Shown piece after piece: positions 34,601-44,800 of a DNA stretch of 64,000 nucleotides. Below the pieces are notes generated by a model. That model was not told the DNA's origin and did no database searches. It saw nothing but the letters and a program-made list of their open reading frames with translations. The stretch is from NCBI RefSeq assembly GCF_963675165.1, contig NC_087380.1, positions 636,303 through 700,302 on the forward strand. The letters run 5' to 3'. The position numbers and the translations under genes are program-made. Source of the DNA: Halichondria panicea (lineage: Eukaryota; Porifera; Demospongiae; Suberitida; Halichondriidae). Every line of letters starts with the position of its first letter. Within the stretch, counting starts at the first letter, position 1.

Positions 34601-37600
34601 AAGACAATTTTCACTATTTGGCTCCAGAGCCACCAATAGCTTAATTTGCATGTGAAATACCAGTGTGTGGGAGTTTATCCCCATTTTAATTTTCGCGTTA
34701 ACTGCTCTTCCCTCGAAAAACGCGAAATTTTGCACCTCATGAAAATTTCCCGCACGGTATGTTATAATTATTATTGTTGTTTGCAATTGTTGACAATAAA
34801 CCCACACAGTCATTATAGAAGAGAGCTTGATGGCTTGATGATGAATGATCTTCAAAGATAGAAGATATCAAGAGTAGACAAGAGTAAGAGTGTTGAACTG
34901 CTGTAGTAAACGTTCAGACGATTGTCATCCACACTGTTGCAGGCTGTGAGTCTTTTGTTAGCATAGCAGGCTACGGGGTAGCTATCAGAATGCTATCTGC
35001 ATGGTATCTGGCTAATGGTTAGCTCATAAGCAGTCGATCCCAGGCCCACTCACTCCAGAGGAAGTGCGGCCTGGGATCGAGGCTAGTTTTTAGATAGCTA
35101 GTGCAACTATTCAGTCGCACACTGTTCTATTAAACTTAGCTAGCTCGCATGCAGCTCATGCATGTTCTAATTATTTCGGACATCTTACGTGCGCTATAAA
35201 GATTCGTTCCAATTATACCCGGACAATTTCCAAAATAATAAATTTTTGCTGTCTGATAAATTATAAGATATACGGTACATTGTTATTCATGGAAGAGACA
35301 GGCAGCCCTATAATCATTAACTATAATTATTTCCAAACATCCTAAATTCCTGCCCCTTTAGTCATAACACACACACACAGACCCACACACTCACGTCTAC
35401 ATAGCAGGCATTGATGTAGTCACTCTGACAGTCCTCTTGTCCAGGGATGGAGTCTAGGATAATGAGGTTGTCATCATCTGCAGAACAAAAGGGCAAAGAT
35501 TGTCAGTCGCACACCCTCCCAATCTTGCGAAAAGCTTAATTTAGTTTATTTACGATGGTTGGAATCCAGCCTTCACTGCTAGCAGATGATTTTCAGCGGC
35601 TATCCAACTAGTTTATGGAATCCTACGTACATGTGTCTAGGTTATCTTACATAGTCAATCACAGTGTCTTGATTGGGCATCAAAAATTAAATGCAAAAGG
35701 CTCTTCAGTATTTAATAGCTAGGGCTATAGTAAACCAAAAACAAAAACAAAAGAGCAGACAACACAAAACCATACAGGAAATACCGAATAGAAAAAGTAA
35801 GCAGATGCCCGACCTTAAGAGTCGATAATGATGGGTGGGTTAAAAAAGAGTATTTAACGGTGCACCAACCCTCCCCATTCATCTGTTGCATTCAGAGACA
35901 CATTCAACTAGTACACTGCATGAATATAAGCTACTCACATGCATTGGGGCATAGATTGAGTAGTTAACAGGGATTGGAAACGAGATCACGTGCGACAATG
36001 ACTCCAACGTTGCCTCTTGAAACCATCCGTGTTACGGTTCAGAGTGCAATAGGCAGTGGGCGTTAACCTCCAGCAGCAACTAAAACCATGCTAAAACTCC
36101 TCTTCTCCAGCTTCTAAAGTTAGGCTGAGTACAACCCAGCCTATAAATCTCTAGTGTTCATCATTTGGAACCACATTAGTTGTGAATTTGTCCAAGTTTG
36201 AGTTTCAAGACGACCCTACAACACTTTTATGAGTTTTTATATGCTTTTTCTCCCTAGAACCAGAGTTTAAATAATCTTTAACCTAGAAAAAGTATATAGT
36301 GTTTCAAAGTATTCCATTAATGATTGTAATGAGCCACAATGGTGTTGATTGAAAAACATCTGTTGCTGATTTCAAGTATCAACTACGCTAATTAATATAT
36401 GTGTTTATTTGTACCTCTATGCAGAGGTGAAGAGGTTATAATTTCACAATTTTTAGTTATAGGCCAAGCATAGGAATAGGTTCATCGTAATGTCTTATTT
36501 CTATGACCTGAATGCATTCTTGTGAGAAGTTACACCTTGCTCAATTTAGTAGGTAAACGTTTAACATGTTGACCGTTTGTGTATGCAGATATGCCTTGAA
36601 GACCCAAATTCCAACATCATCAGGCAAATACAAGAAAGAAATAACTTCAGAAAGATTATGGGATCCCTATATAAGTTAAAAAGTCATAAAAGAACAAGAA
36701 AGTTTTTTTCGTAGTTTTTTTGTTTTTGTAACTTTTCCATACAAGCTTCATTTCAGTTTATATTTCACAAAGATGTCATAAATATCACAATAATAATGGC
36801 CAATAGACAGTTGTTATTTCCAAATGGCCAACAGGCATAATAATATATAATTTTGTCTTTATAGAGCCTATAGTGTCTTAGGTGAGATCCAGAGGAGAGT
36901 TTTGCTCAATCTGGCTGATGCTACAAGCTCTCCCCTACAGCATGTATGCAGGAACGATCACATTTGCTGCTCATCAGCCCTGTCTTCTGTCTTTTTGCTA
37001 CTCATAGCCAGCCACCTTTGGTATAGCCTCGATTCAAGCCGGGAGGCCTGGTTTTTCGAGGCCGTAACACGGATGGTTTCATCCGGTTCTATTGCGTTTC
37101 CAATCCCTCTCCCTCCTTAATCTATGATTGGGGTCATGCTGACTGCAAGCTACTCACATGCATTGGGGTCATGCTGACTGCAAGCTACTCACATGCATTG
37201 GGGCCATGCTAACTGCAAGCTATTCACATCGAGGTCATGCTGGCATAAATTATAGGACTTATCTTGGACTTGATATTAATGTATCACTGTATGCTTGGCT
37301 GTACTAGTAGACATGTTGTGGCTCCAACTAACTGGGAGGCCTAATCATACAGCTCAGTACAAAACTGTACTGTCTGGGCCAGTGTGTGGTTAGTAGCTGA
37401 TAAATGGGTTGGTCTATGTGGTTGGACTTCTATGGAAATGCAAAACAAAAAAGATTAATCTCTTAGAGTTAGCTCCAGGCTTTAAATACTAGTAGATACC
37501 AGTGTGCGGTGTTGTACCACATGAAGCCACAATGAGGAACAAAGTACTGATTCTACCTCAGGAACTTACACACAAGAATGTTTCCAAATCTGTTTTCATC

Positions 37601-37653
37601 TTTGTGCTGTTTGGCAATTGCTGTTGAGTGTTCACCTTCCTTGCCACCAAGAC

Positions 37654-37734
<81 letters not shown>

Positions 37735-39827
37735 GGAGTGAACAATATATAACAAGGCCAGTCTGTTGGTGAGGTAATAAGCACAATCACTGTACATGTA
37801 TTAAACCCACCGAATAGTTACTGGCAAACTTCTTATTGCCATTAGCATGCTGCTCAGTGACATATGCTCCAAACCCATCCACTGGTATAAGAGTGAGGTC
37901 CACCTCATCTGTCACCTCTGCTTCCCCTCCCTCTGGTACCACTATCAACTGGAGCTCTTTCTCAGCTGTGCCAGAGGGTCCACTGGCCACCAGCTTATAG
38001 ACACCTGCACACACAAGGAAATGGTTACCATATCACAAGTGGTGTGTCTAACCCACACACACACACACACACTCTGAATATTGATATATGATATTATGAT
38101 AGTTGACATTTTGAGACCAATGAAACACGTGTTTGAAGTGTATTTTCAATATGAAACTTTACAATAGAGAGTTGTACACATTCCCAGCTGTAGTCACTTT
38201 ACACTAACAAGACCTTGTACATGTGTGTAACCTGTACTCACCAGCATGTTTCATTTCCACACTAGGGAAGGATAATTCACCGTCCTGGTCCAGTTCTGTG
38301 GCATAGTCTGCAGTCACCTTCCTACCATCGTGGTACCAGGTGAGACTGGGTGGAGGGTGACCTCCCACCTTGGGCTTAATGACTACCTCCTCCCCTTCAT
38401 TACCTCTGCTCTCACTGGGGAAGCCAGTGATAGTAGGCTCTACACATATTAACACACAGGTTTTAAGTGGTGAAATTCATGACACTAATCAACAGCACTG
38501 ACCTTGATCTTTTGATATGGTGGCCACCCCGTCAGTATCGCTGTGTTTGGTGTATACAGTAGAGAAACCAGAGTTTTTAGCAGCAGGCTCATACTGCTTC
38601 TTCCGTGAGCGTCTGTAGAAATAATAACAGTTGTGTTGTCATGCTTCAGTGTCTATATAAGCTATTGTGGTGCTGGATACACAGTGTAGTGGTTGTTGGA
38701 GGCTAGCTACATCCACAATGAATGTACACACACACACTGCACTACATGGCTTACCTCAGGAACAGTACTAGGAATATGATGAGCAGGATCACCAGAATCA
38801 CCACTACTATAGCACCGACTGCCCCACCAATAGCAGCAACAGAAACAGAGGCTAGGGGAATACAAATGGTTACAGGTTCTTGTATTGTTTTCGAGCTACC
38901 TTGAGGTTCAGGCAGGAATAGTTGTGCACAGAACGTCTCCACGGTAACTCCATCGTCCACTGGCACTCGGCAGCAATATTCACCAGTTGCAGTGGTGGTG
39001 TTTCTGATGAGGTTGAGGCGTATGAACCCGACACCAGTGTCAGTGTAGAAGTCAGAGTCTCCACGAGTTGAGGAGACAACAGTGCCATTGGGATTAAGCC
39101 ACGCGGCGTTAGAGGTCTCGTTACAGCATTGTTGGTAGTCAGTCCTGCACACCAGTCCTCTCCCCCCTTCTCCAATGGTGTCAAGCTGCACTCGAGAACT
39201 AACCTCAGCTACCAATGTGGACGCTCCAAACTGAAGGAACACTCCTGCAATAAAAGATGGCATCAACACACATTAGTAACACATGTATGGGAACTGACTC
39301 TGACAGAATGGCTCAGCCTCAGTCCAGTTACGGTCTGATCCACATGTTCTTACACTGCTCCTGATCACCATCAGCTCCATCATCATCCCACAAGAGTAAG
39401 TGGCAGTACTCCCCTCCCTACGTGGAGGAGAGGTTGATGAGTAAGCAATGACTCCATTAGTGATGCTGGGTAGGTCCTCACATGTTCCTGTAAAGATACC
39501 ATAATTATAGGAACTTTATAAGATCATAATTTATAGCTTACCAATGCATGTTAGTATTGATCCACTCCACATTCCTCCACTAGCACTGTTAGTACATGTC
39601 CTGGTAGCATCACCAGAGAGCACAAACGTGACGTTACAGGTATGGGTAGCCACTGTACCCACTGGAATAGGAGAGGTGTCCATAGTGTAAGTGATGTCAC
39701 CATTTGATAGAGTGAGAGCAGGACAGCTTGCTGTAAAGGAAGTCATGTACACTAAAGGTACAAGCAATAAAGGAAGATACCTTGACAGACAATGTCTCCT
39801 CCACTCCAGGTAGTGTCTGATTGACAT
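29893..39827 (-). CDS. Receptor-type protein tyrosine phosphatase with CCP/Ig ectodomain and cytosolic Ig
   Basis: Exons in transcript order: CCP 39542-39730 and 39299-39487; V-type Ig 38900-39244 (CRTDYQQCC, GEYCCRV); TM 38755-38851; basic juxtamembrane 38503-38612 (RRSRKKQYEP); Ig without cysteines 38242-38439 plus the start of 37811-38004; PTP D1 37570-37654, 35395-35477, 34440-34476 (37-bp microexon GFDKPKKFIASQ), 34070-34284 and 33623-33918 (WPDHGVP, VHCSAGVGRTG); D1 end/D2 start 31381-31624; D2 31227-31297, 30832-30966, 30644-30772, 30434-30585, 30250-30385 and 29893-29967. D1 has the WPD aspartate and the CX5R cysteine and should be active. Phases agree except for one missing A near 33637-33639 that would put D2 out of frame. 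The true start is unclear: upstream CCP exons are broken, while an ATG at 39827 opens a signal-like LPLLLVPLVYM stretch read through an intron. Confidence 0.85.
30008..30100. repeat. CGCA/CA microsatellite
   Basis: A tract of cgca tetranucleotides (about 30013-30055) passing into ca dinucleotides, inside the intron before the last phosphatase exon. Long shadow ORFs here are artefacts of the repeat. Confidence 0.9.
32619..33165. mobile_element. Foldback element with long imperfect inverted repeats
   Basis: The left arm starts gtgcaaataacattttgtg and continues through gggaggtagggttgg and ttattttatggttgatat. The right arm carries their reverse complements (atatcaaccataaaataa, ccaaccctacttccc, cacaaaatgttttttgcgc). 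The arms are roughly 100-150 bp, and the centre shows no transposase. It is a non-autonomous foldback or MITE-like insertion. Confidence 0.65.
33207..33312. mobile_element. Family 2 TIR element fragment (reverse)
   Basis: Matches, in reverse orientation, the first part of the element at 1658: ggtatctggctaatggttag, gcagtcgata and an end gaggcta. A small inverted repeat (cacgcccactctcagagg against agtgggcgtg) lies inside. Only about 105 bp remain. Confidence 0.55.
33428..33562. mobile_element. Foldback MITE in phosphatase intron
   Basis: Perfect 25-bp inverted ends beginning tcagaggaggtccgacatgc at 33428-33452 and 33538-33562 surround an 85-bp centre. The ends match those of the element at 27264-27411, but the centre is different. 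Confidence 0.75.
34915..35085. mobile_element. Family 2 TIR element fragment (reverse)
   Basis: Reads as the reverse complement of about 1658-1935, ending ggcctgggatcgaggcta, which is the shared terminal motif. It lies in the intron between D1 exons 34440-34476 and 35395-35477. Confidence 0.6.
35953..37127. mobile_element. TIR transposon remnant in D1 intron
   Basis: Inverted ends catagatt...gggattggaaacg (left) and cgtttccaatccct...aatctatg (right) bracket 1.17 kb, and a second inverted pair (aaaccatccgtgttacgg against ccgtaacacggatggttt) lies inside them. The flanks share attgggg, a possible target duplication. No clear transposase frame is visible, so it is probably non-autonomous or decayed. 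Confidence 0.6.
37130..37234. repeat. Three tandem copies of a 35-bp unit
   Basis: A unit of the form ggggtcatgctgactgcaag followed by ctactcacatgcatt is repeated three times with a few changes in the last copy. The same ctactcacatgcattgggg sequence forms the left flank of the transposon at 35934-35952, so the array grew from the insertion target. Confidence 0.75.
37662..37731. repeat. TG/CA microsatellite at a splice acceptor
   Basis: About 35 TG units. On the transcribed minus strand this is a CA tract ending a few bases before the acceptor of phosphatase exon 37570-37654 (CTGCACAG at its edge). It replaces the usual pyrimidine tract. Confidence 0.9.
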
Positions 39828-40306
39828 GTTCTTGTTCTGGGACCAAAGATATCGTACCCAGTGTCACAGGTGTAGGTGGCCACTGTCCCCGCTGGTCTTG
39901 GGGAGAGTGTCGTATTAATTGTAGCTAATCACTCCATTAGCAGGTGAGGGAAGGTCGTCCTGACAAACAGCTGCATGTAAAATACAATATACATCTTTAA
40001 AAACTATTGACTCACGAGAGCATATTGGAGGTGTGCCCCAGGATCCACTGACCATACAAGTCAGAATGGAGTCTCCTGATAGAGTGAAGCTCCCAGTACA
40101 CATGTAGGTGGCAGTCTCTCCAAATGTAGTTGCAGAAAATTGGGGCATTCCATTTTGGATCGTGGGAGGATTGCCACAGTCCACAACTGCAAATGAGAAT
40201 CATCATATCAATACTTTAGAGGGTCAGTAAAACTCACTTTGACAAGTGATAACACCTCCACTCCATGCTCTGTCCGACTGACACACCCGATCAGGTCCAC
40301 TGGATG
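39781..40306 (-). pseudogene. Broken CCP exons upstream of the phosphatase
   Basis: Three CCP-like exons: 40238-40306 (only the C-terminal half, ...WSGGVITCQ), 40016-40186 (open; CGNPPTIQNG, WGTPPICS) and 39781-39970. In the last, extra bases after GVISY create a TAA and shift the frame relative to sister exons at 50002-50184 and 62605-62787. They may once have been the N-terminal CCPs of the phosphatase or of unit J. Confidence 0.65.
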
Positions 40307-40965
40307 ATCCATTGTTCAATTAAAGAAATGAGTTCCACAGCAGATACACTCGCTGTTCCAGTCAGCACGGCTCGGTAGGTCACATGACTAGGGGAGTCAT
40401 CGAAACAAACAATGAAGGGATTCAAAATGAAGGAAGAGTTCAATCCACAGGCACACTGGCTTTCAATGCCTTGTGTCAGACTATTGGTGATGTCATCTGT
40501 TTTCATATCAGCGTCTTGTTCAGTGTACACTCTGCAGTTTGTTAGTCCCACCAGACCAAGTTGAATGTGCAGGCCTGTGGAATGTGGAATGGTTGGCATA
40601 AGCAAATAACAGACTGATGCTAATAGAGCTGTACAAACAATGTAGCCTGGGTACATGTACATTCATGTGAAATTGATCACATAACAACTTACTCCTGAAC
40701 TCAATGGTGTAGTGAGCAGCTACAGTGTGCCCCCCCTCAAGCTGACTGGATGTGAGGATGACCTGACAGCTGTACTGACCAGCGTCTGACAAGTAGAGAG
40801 TGTCAAAGTTGAGGGTTGCTGTGCTAGTCGTGAGTGACCCTCCCTCCCTCGTCCACTGGTAGGAGAGGGTGGGTTGTAGAGAGGCCCCTCCACTCAGGGA
40901 ACAAGTGAGGGAGAAACTCTAACCAGCCATTGGACCACCACTGGGGCTGATCACCACTTGTATGG
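40307..40965 (-). pseudogene. Receptor unit J: Ig plus half membrane-proximal fragment
   Basis: The Ig exon 40693-40965 carries a glutamine-to-stop change (PMAG then TAG) early in the domain. The membrane-proximal exon starts at 40574 and reads up to LISLIEQWI, then jumps at about 40307 into the middle of a CCP exon, out of frame, with a TGA within five codons. The TM and tail exons are lost. The junction shows that a receptor copy recombined into the CCP block upstream of the phosphatase. Confidence 0.75.
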
Positions 40966-41869
40966 CTGGATGAAAGAGAGTGGGTGTAAACAAAACAATT
41001 TTTGACAGTAGACCTATAAATTATATTGCTCAACAGAATACGAATATTTTTCACTATGACAGAATAAACAAAGCTGCTAGATCTACAATAACAGCAATTA
41101 ACTTCGTGATTTTAGCAAGTCACCACAGGGAGAATCGAGATACACAACAAAATGGTTGCAGTTTCTTGTACTGTTTTTGCAATACCTATATGGGTAGGTC
41201 CTCACATGTTCCTGTAAGGAAATCATAATTATAGTTGAAGATAATATAGCTTACCAATGCATGTTAACATACAGTCATGCAGTACAATACTATACCATCC
41301 TGAATTCAGTACAACCAGCAATTTATTTATTGTTTTGATCACATTGTGAAGTGCACAAACTCATTAAAAGTATGCTTTAATGTCAAATGTCTATGTTCAC
41401 TGGTATAGTGGTTGATATGGGAACAGCAGGACAGGTGTTCGTACAGTGGCTCTGCATGTATAGGAATGGGAACAATCACTCGGACTATCTATAAAATGCT
41501 CTCACCTGTTTCTGGTGTGAGGAATCCGTGCCGTAGCATAAACTAGAGACACACAAGAGCACTGTTGGGTTTGAAGTGGCCATTGAATAGCTATACATGC
41601 ATAGCCACAGCAATAGCCACATTGACAATCAAGGACACCAGCAAGGATACCTTAAAAATATACCTTTCATATTATATATACAGTGTATGACATGTTTTGT
41701 TAGTGCCATAGTTTATTTTTCAGCCATGCAAATTCTTATATGAACATTGATCAAAGCAAATGAATGATTTTTGCGTATATAGATCTCGATCTACTAACAA
41801 CTTGCTAAAATAACAGTGACACGTAGTGATACATTGACAAACTAGACTACATGTGTTATTACATAGTGT
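40966..41869 (-). other. Spacer between unit F tail and unit J
   Basis: The higher-coordinate part is the repeated 3' spacer of unit F with minus-strand AATAAA at 41712-41717. The lower part (about 41190-41300) is CCP-flanking intron ending at the truncation junction shared with B and D. No exon is seen. Confidence 0.5.
41712..41717 (-). terminator. Candidate poly(A) signal for unit F
   Basis: Minus-strand AATAAA about 155 nt after the stop codon of unit F, at the same relative place as in B, C, E and I. Confidence 0.4.
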
Positions 41870-44800
41870 CTACTTGTTCTCTGTGTTGCAGTCAGTGGAT
41901 GCATAAGCTGCACAGGCTGAGAGCGGGTAGTTTGCAGGAGGAGGGGGGCGTGGCTGGTCCACCACCTCATAGGTAGCCTCCTCTTGTAGTTTGCTCAACC
42001 CCTCGTAATCAGGGGAGGGGAGATGACTCATCACCACTGGGGGTAGTCTGCACGAAATAGAATAATAAATTACATTAACTCACATGTACATAATTATAGT
42101 ATAAGGACAGAAGCACTCTATACAACCACACTGGTATGTACAGCTACTTCATTCACAGACCATGCACACTAACACTCACTGTGTTGGTTGGCTGCCTGTC
42201 CTCTCATCACTCATGTCCTTGGATCCAGACCTCCGTTGCCTTAGTAACAACAGCACCACTATTACAATCAGTACTAGCACAGCAATGGCCAAGACTCCAG
42301 CAACCACCCAACCAGCCACTGCACTAACATTGACCACTACACTCTCTGTGGGTGTGGTAGTAGCAGTTGTCCGATTAGTGATGTCCTCAGGGCACTCTGG
42401 ACTATTTCTGTCAATGATCACCACAGGGCAAGTGTTAGTTACACTGAGGCCTGCTCTCTGCACCACAACGATTGGATCATTCTCAACCCACTGTTCCATT
42501 AGCCTAGCCAGTTGTATGGTGGATACACTCTCTGTTCCAGTCAGCACGGCTCGGTAGGTCACATGACTAGGGGAGGCATCGAAACAAACCATGAATGAAT
42601 TCAAAATGAGGAAAGAGTTGAATCCACAGGCACACTGGCTTTCAATGCCTTGTGTCAGACTATTGGTGATGTCATCTGTTTTCATATCAGCGTCTTGTTC
42701 AGTGTACACTCTGCAGTTTGTTATTCCCTCCAGACCAAGTTGAATGTGCAGGCCTACATGTGGAATGTAAAGTGGTTGGTATAAGCAAAAAGAAGCCTGA
42801 TGCCAATAAAGCTATATATACATCATTGGGAGATTCATAGTATACATAAGAATTACAACAACTAGTGTGTTTACATTGTTCGTGTGAAATTGAATCAACA
42901 GCTACAAAAACAAACATAACACTTACTAATGAACTCAATGGTGTAGTGAGCAGTTACAGTGTGTTCCCCCTCAAGCTGACTGGAGGTGAGGATGACCTGA
43001 CAGCTGTACTGACCAGCGTCTGACAAGTAGAGAGTGTCAAAGTTGAGGGTTGCTGTGCTGGTCATGAGTGACCCTCCCTCCCTCGTCCACTGGTAGGAGA
43101 GGGTGGGTTGTAGAGAGGCTCCTCCACTCAGGGAACAAGTGAGGGAGAAACTCTGACCAGCCATTGGAACACCACTGGGGCCGATCACCACTTGTATGGC
43201 TGGATGGAAGAGAGTGGGTGTTTTGCTATATAAGTGATCACAGCTAGGAATTCTGTGAACATTACAATGTAATAAGAATGCAGTTTCAGTTTAGTACCTG
43301 AGTAAACATCTACTGACAACAGGTGGCTACAATAACAAAAATGAATTAATTACTTGATACTGCAAATAACTTGCACGTTCACATGTGGGAGCATTTGGAG
43401 TCCACTGTCTATCATATTATTTTGCGTATGCTATCAGGAGTACTTTCATGCACTCCTGGTGATATGAATATAATTATAACGGGCAATTTAGTGGATCAAT
43501 CATGCCATATACAATCCCCCTCCATTATTAGAATAGTTTGAGAATGAGCCAAATCAGCAGAAAATTCACAATTTATGACTGTATTCGTTGTGTTCGTTAG
43601 GTGCATGTGATATTGGGTATAATGTTCGCAGTAGATGCGAAAAACCACGAACAATTATACCCTAGAAAAAACAGAAAGTCAAGCACATGTTTGTGTGTGT
43701 GTCAGCTAGTCTTACAGTTGCACACTGGAGCTTGTCCAGACCACACTCCACTTGTTCCACTTGCTCCACAAGTTCTGCTCTGACTACCAACAATGTTGTA
43801 TCCAGTGTTACAGGTGTAGGTAGCAGTGAAGGTGGTTCCAGAGGATGTGTCCACTGCTCCATTGGTTGGATTATTTAAGCGACCGCATTCAACAGCTAAT
43901 AAACATACATGAGAAAATAAGTCAGCTGAGAGTAATGTAGGTTTTGTAAAACACTCACGATCACAGGTAGGTGCTGTTAGGTCCCAGTTTCCATTAGCTT
44001 GACAGGTTCTATCTGATGCTCCATTGAGATTGTATCCATCATCACAGGTGTAGGTGGCAGTGTTTATGAAGGTGGTTCCAGAGGATGTACTAACTTGTCC
44101 GTTAGTAACAGTGAGGGAACCACAGTCAACAGCTGTGGAATATGAACACAGTGGATACAGTGTACACAGTCAGTCATGCTACTCACGTTCACAGGTGGGG
44201 GCATCTGGAGTCCATATTTTGTTTGCCTCACAAGTTCGAGTGTCTGATCCAACAATGTTGTATCCAGTGATACAGGTGTAGGTAGCAGTCATCATGAAGG
44301 TGGTTCCAGAGGTTGTGTCCACTGTTCCATTGGAGGGGTCAGTGAGCGAACCACAGTCAACAGCTGTATAAAAAAGTAAACAATCAGAGCATGTGTTAGT
44401 TCAACTGACAATTGCAAACAGGCAGAGATGTACTCCATCCATTGACAGCCACACAATTCCTCGTACTAGCACCAGTCAGTTCATAGCCAGTGTTACAAGA
44501 GTAAGTGGCCACTGCTCCAACTGGTGGAGGGCCATCAGAAGGTGAGTAGGTCACCATTCCATTGGAGAGGGGCTCACGAGGACACAGAGCTGTGGGAACA
44601 TGGTATCCTCTATACACTTGACTACTACACGAGGCATACCAGTACAGGTGGGTGCAGAGAGGCTCCATGTTGCATTAGCCTGACAAGTCCTGGTCACAGC
44701 TCCAACCATAGTGTATCCAGTGTTACAGGTGTAGGTAGCAGTCATCATGAAGGTGGTTCCAGAGGATGTGTCCACTGCTCCATTGAAGGGGGCGTCCAGG

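Noticed and set aside
34595..34861. Short ORFs on both strands in the phosphatase intron
   Set aside because: No domain, splice or repeat support; they lie between validated D1 exons.
36902..37120. Plus-strand ORF of 72 codons
   Set aside because: Lies within the decayed TIR element at 35953-37127 and resembles no known protein.
37553..37797. THTHTH/VCVCVC ORFs
   Set aside because: Translation of the TG/CA repeat beside a real phosphatase exon; only 37570-37654 is coding.
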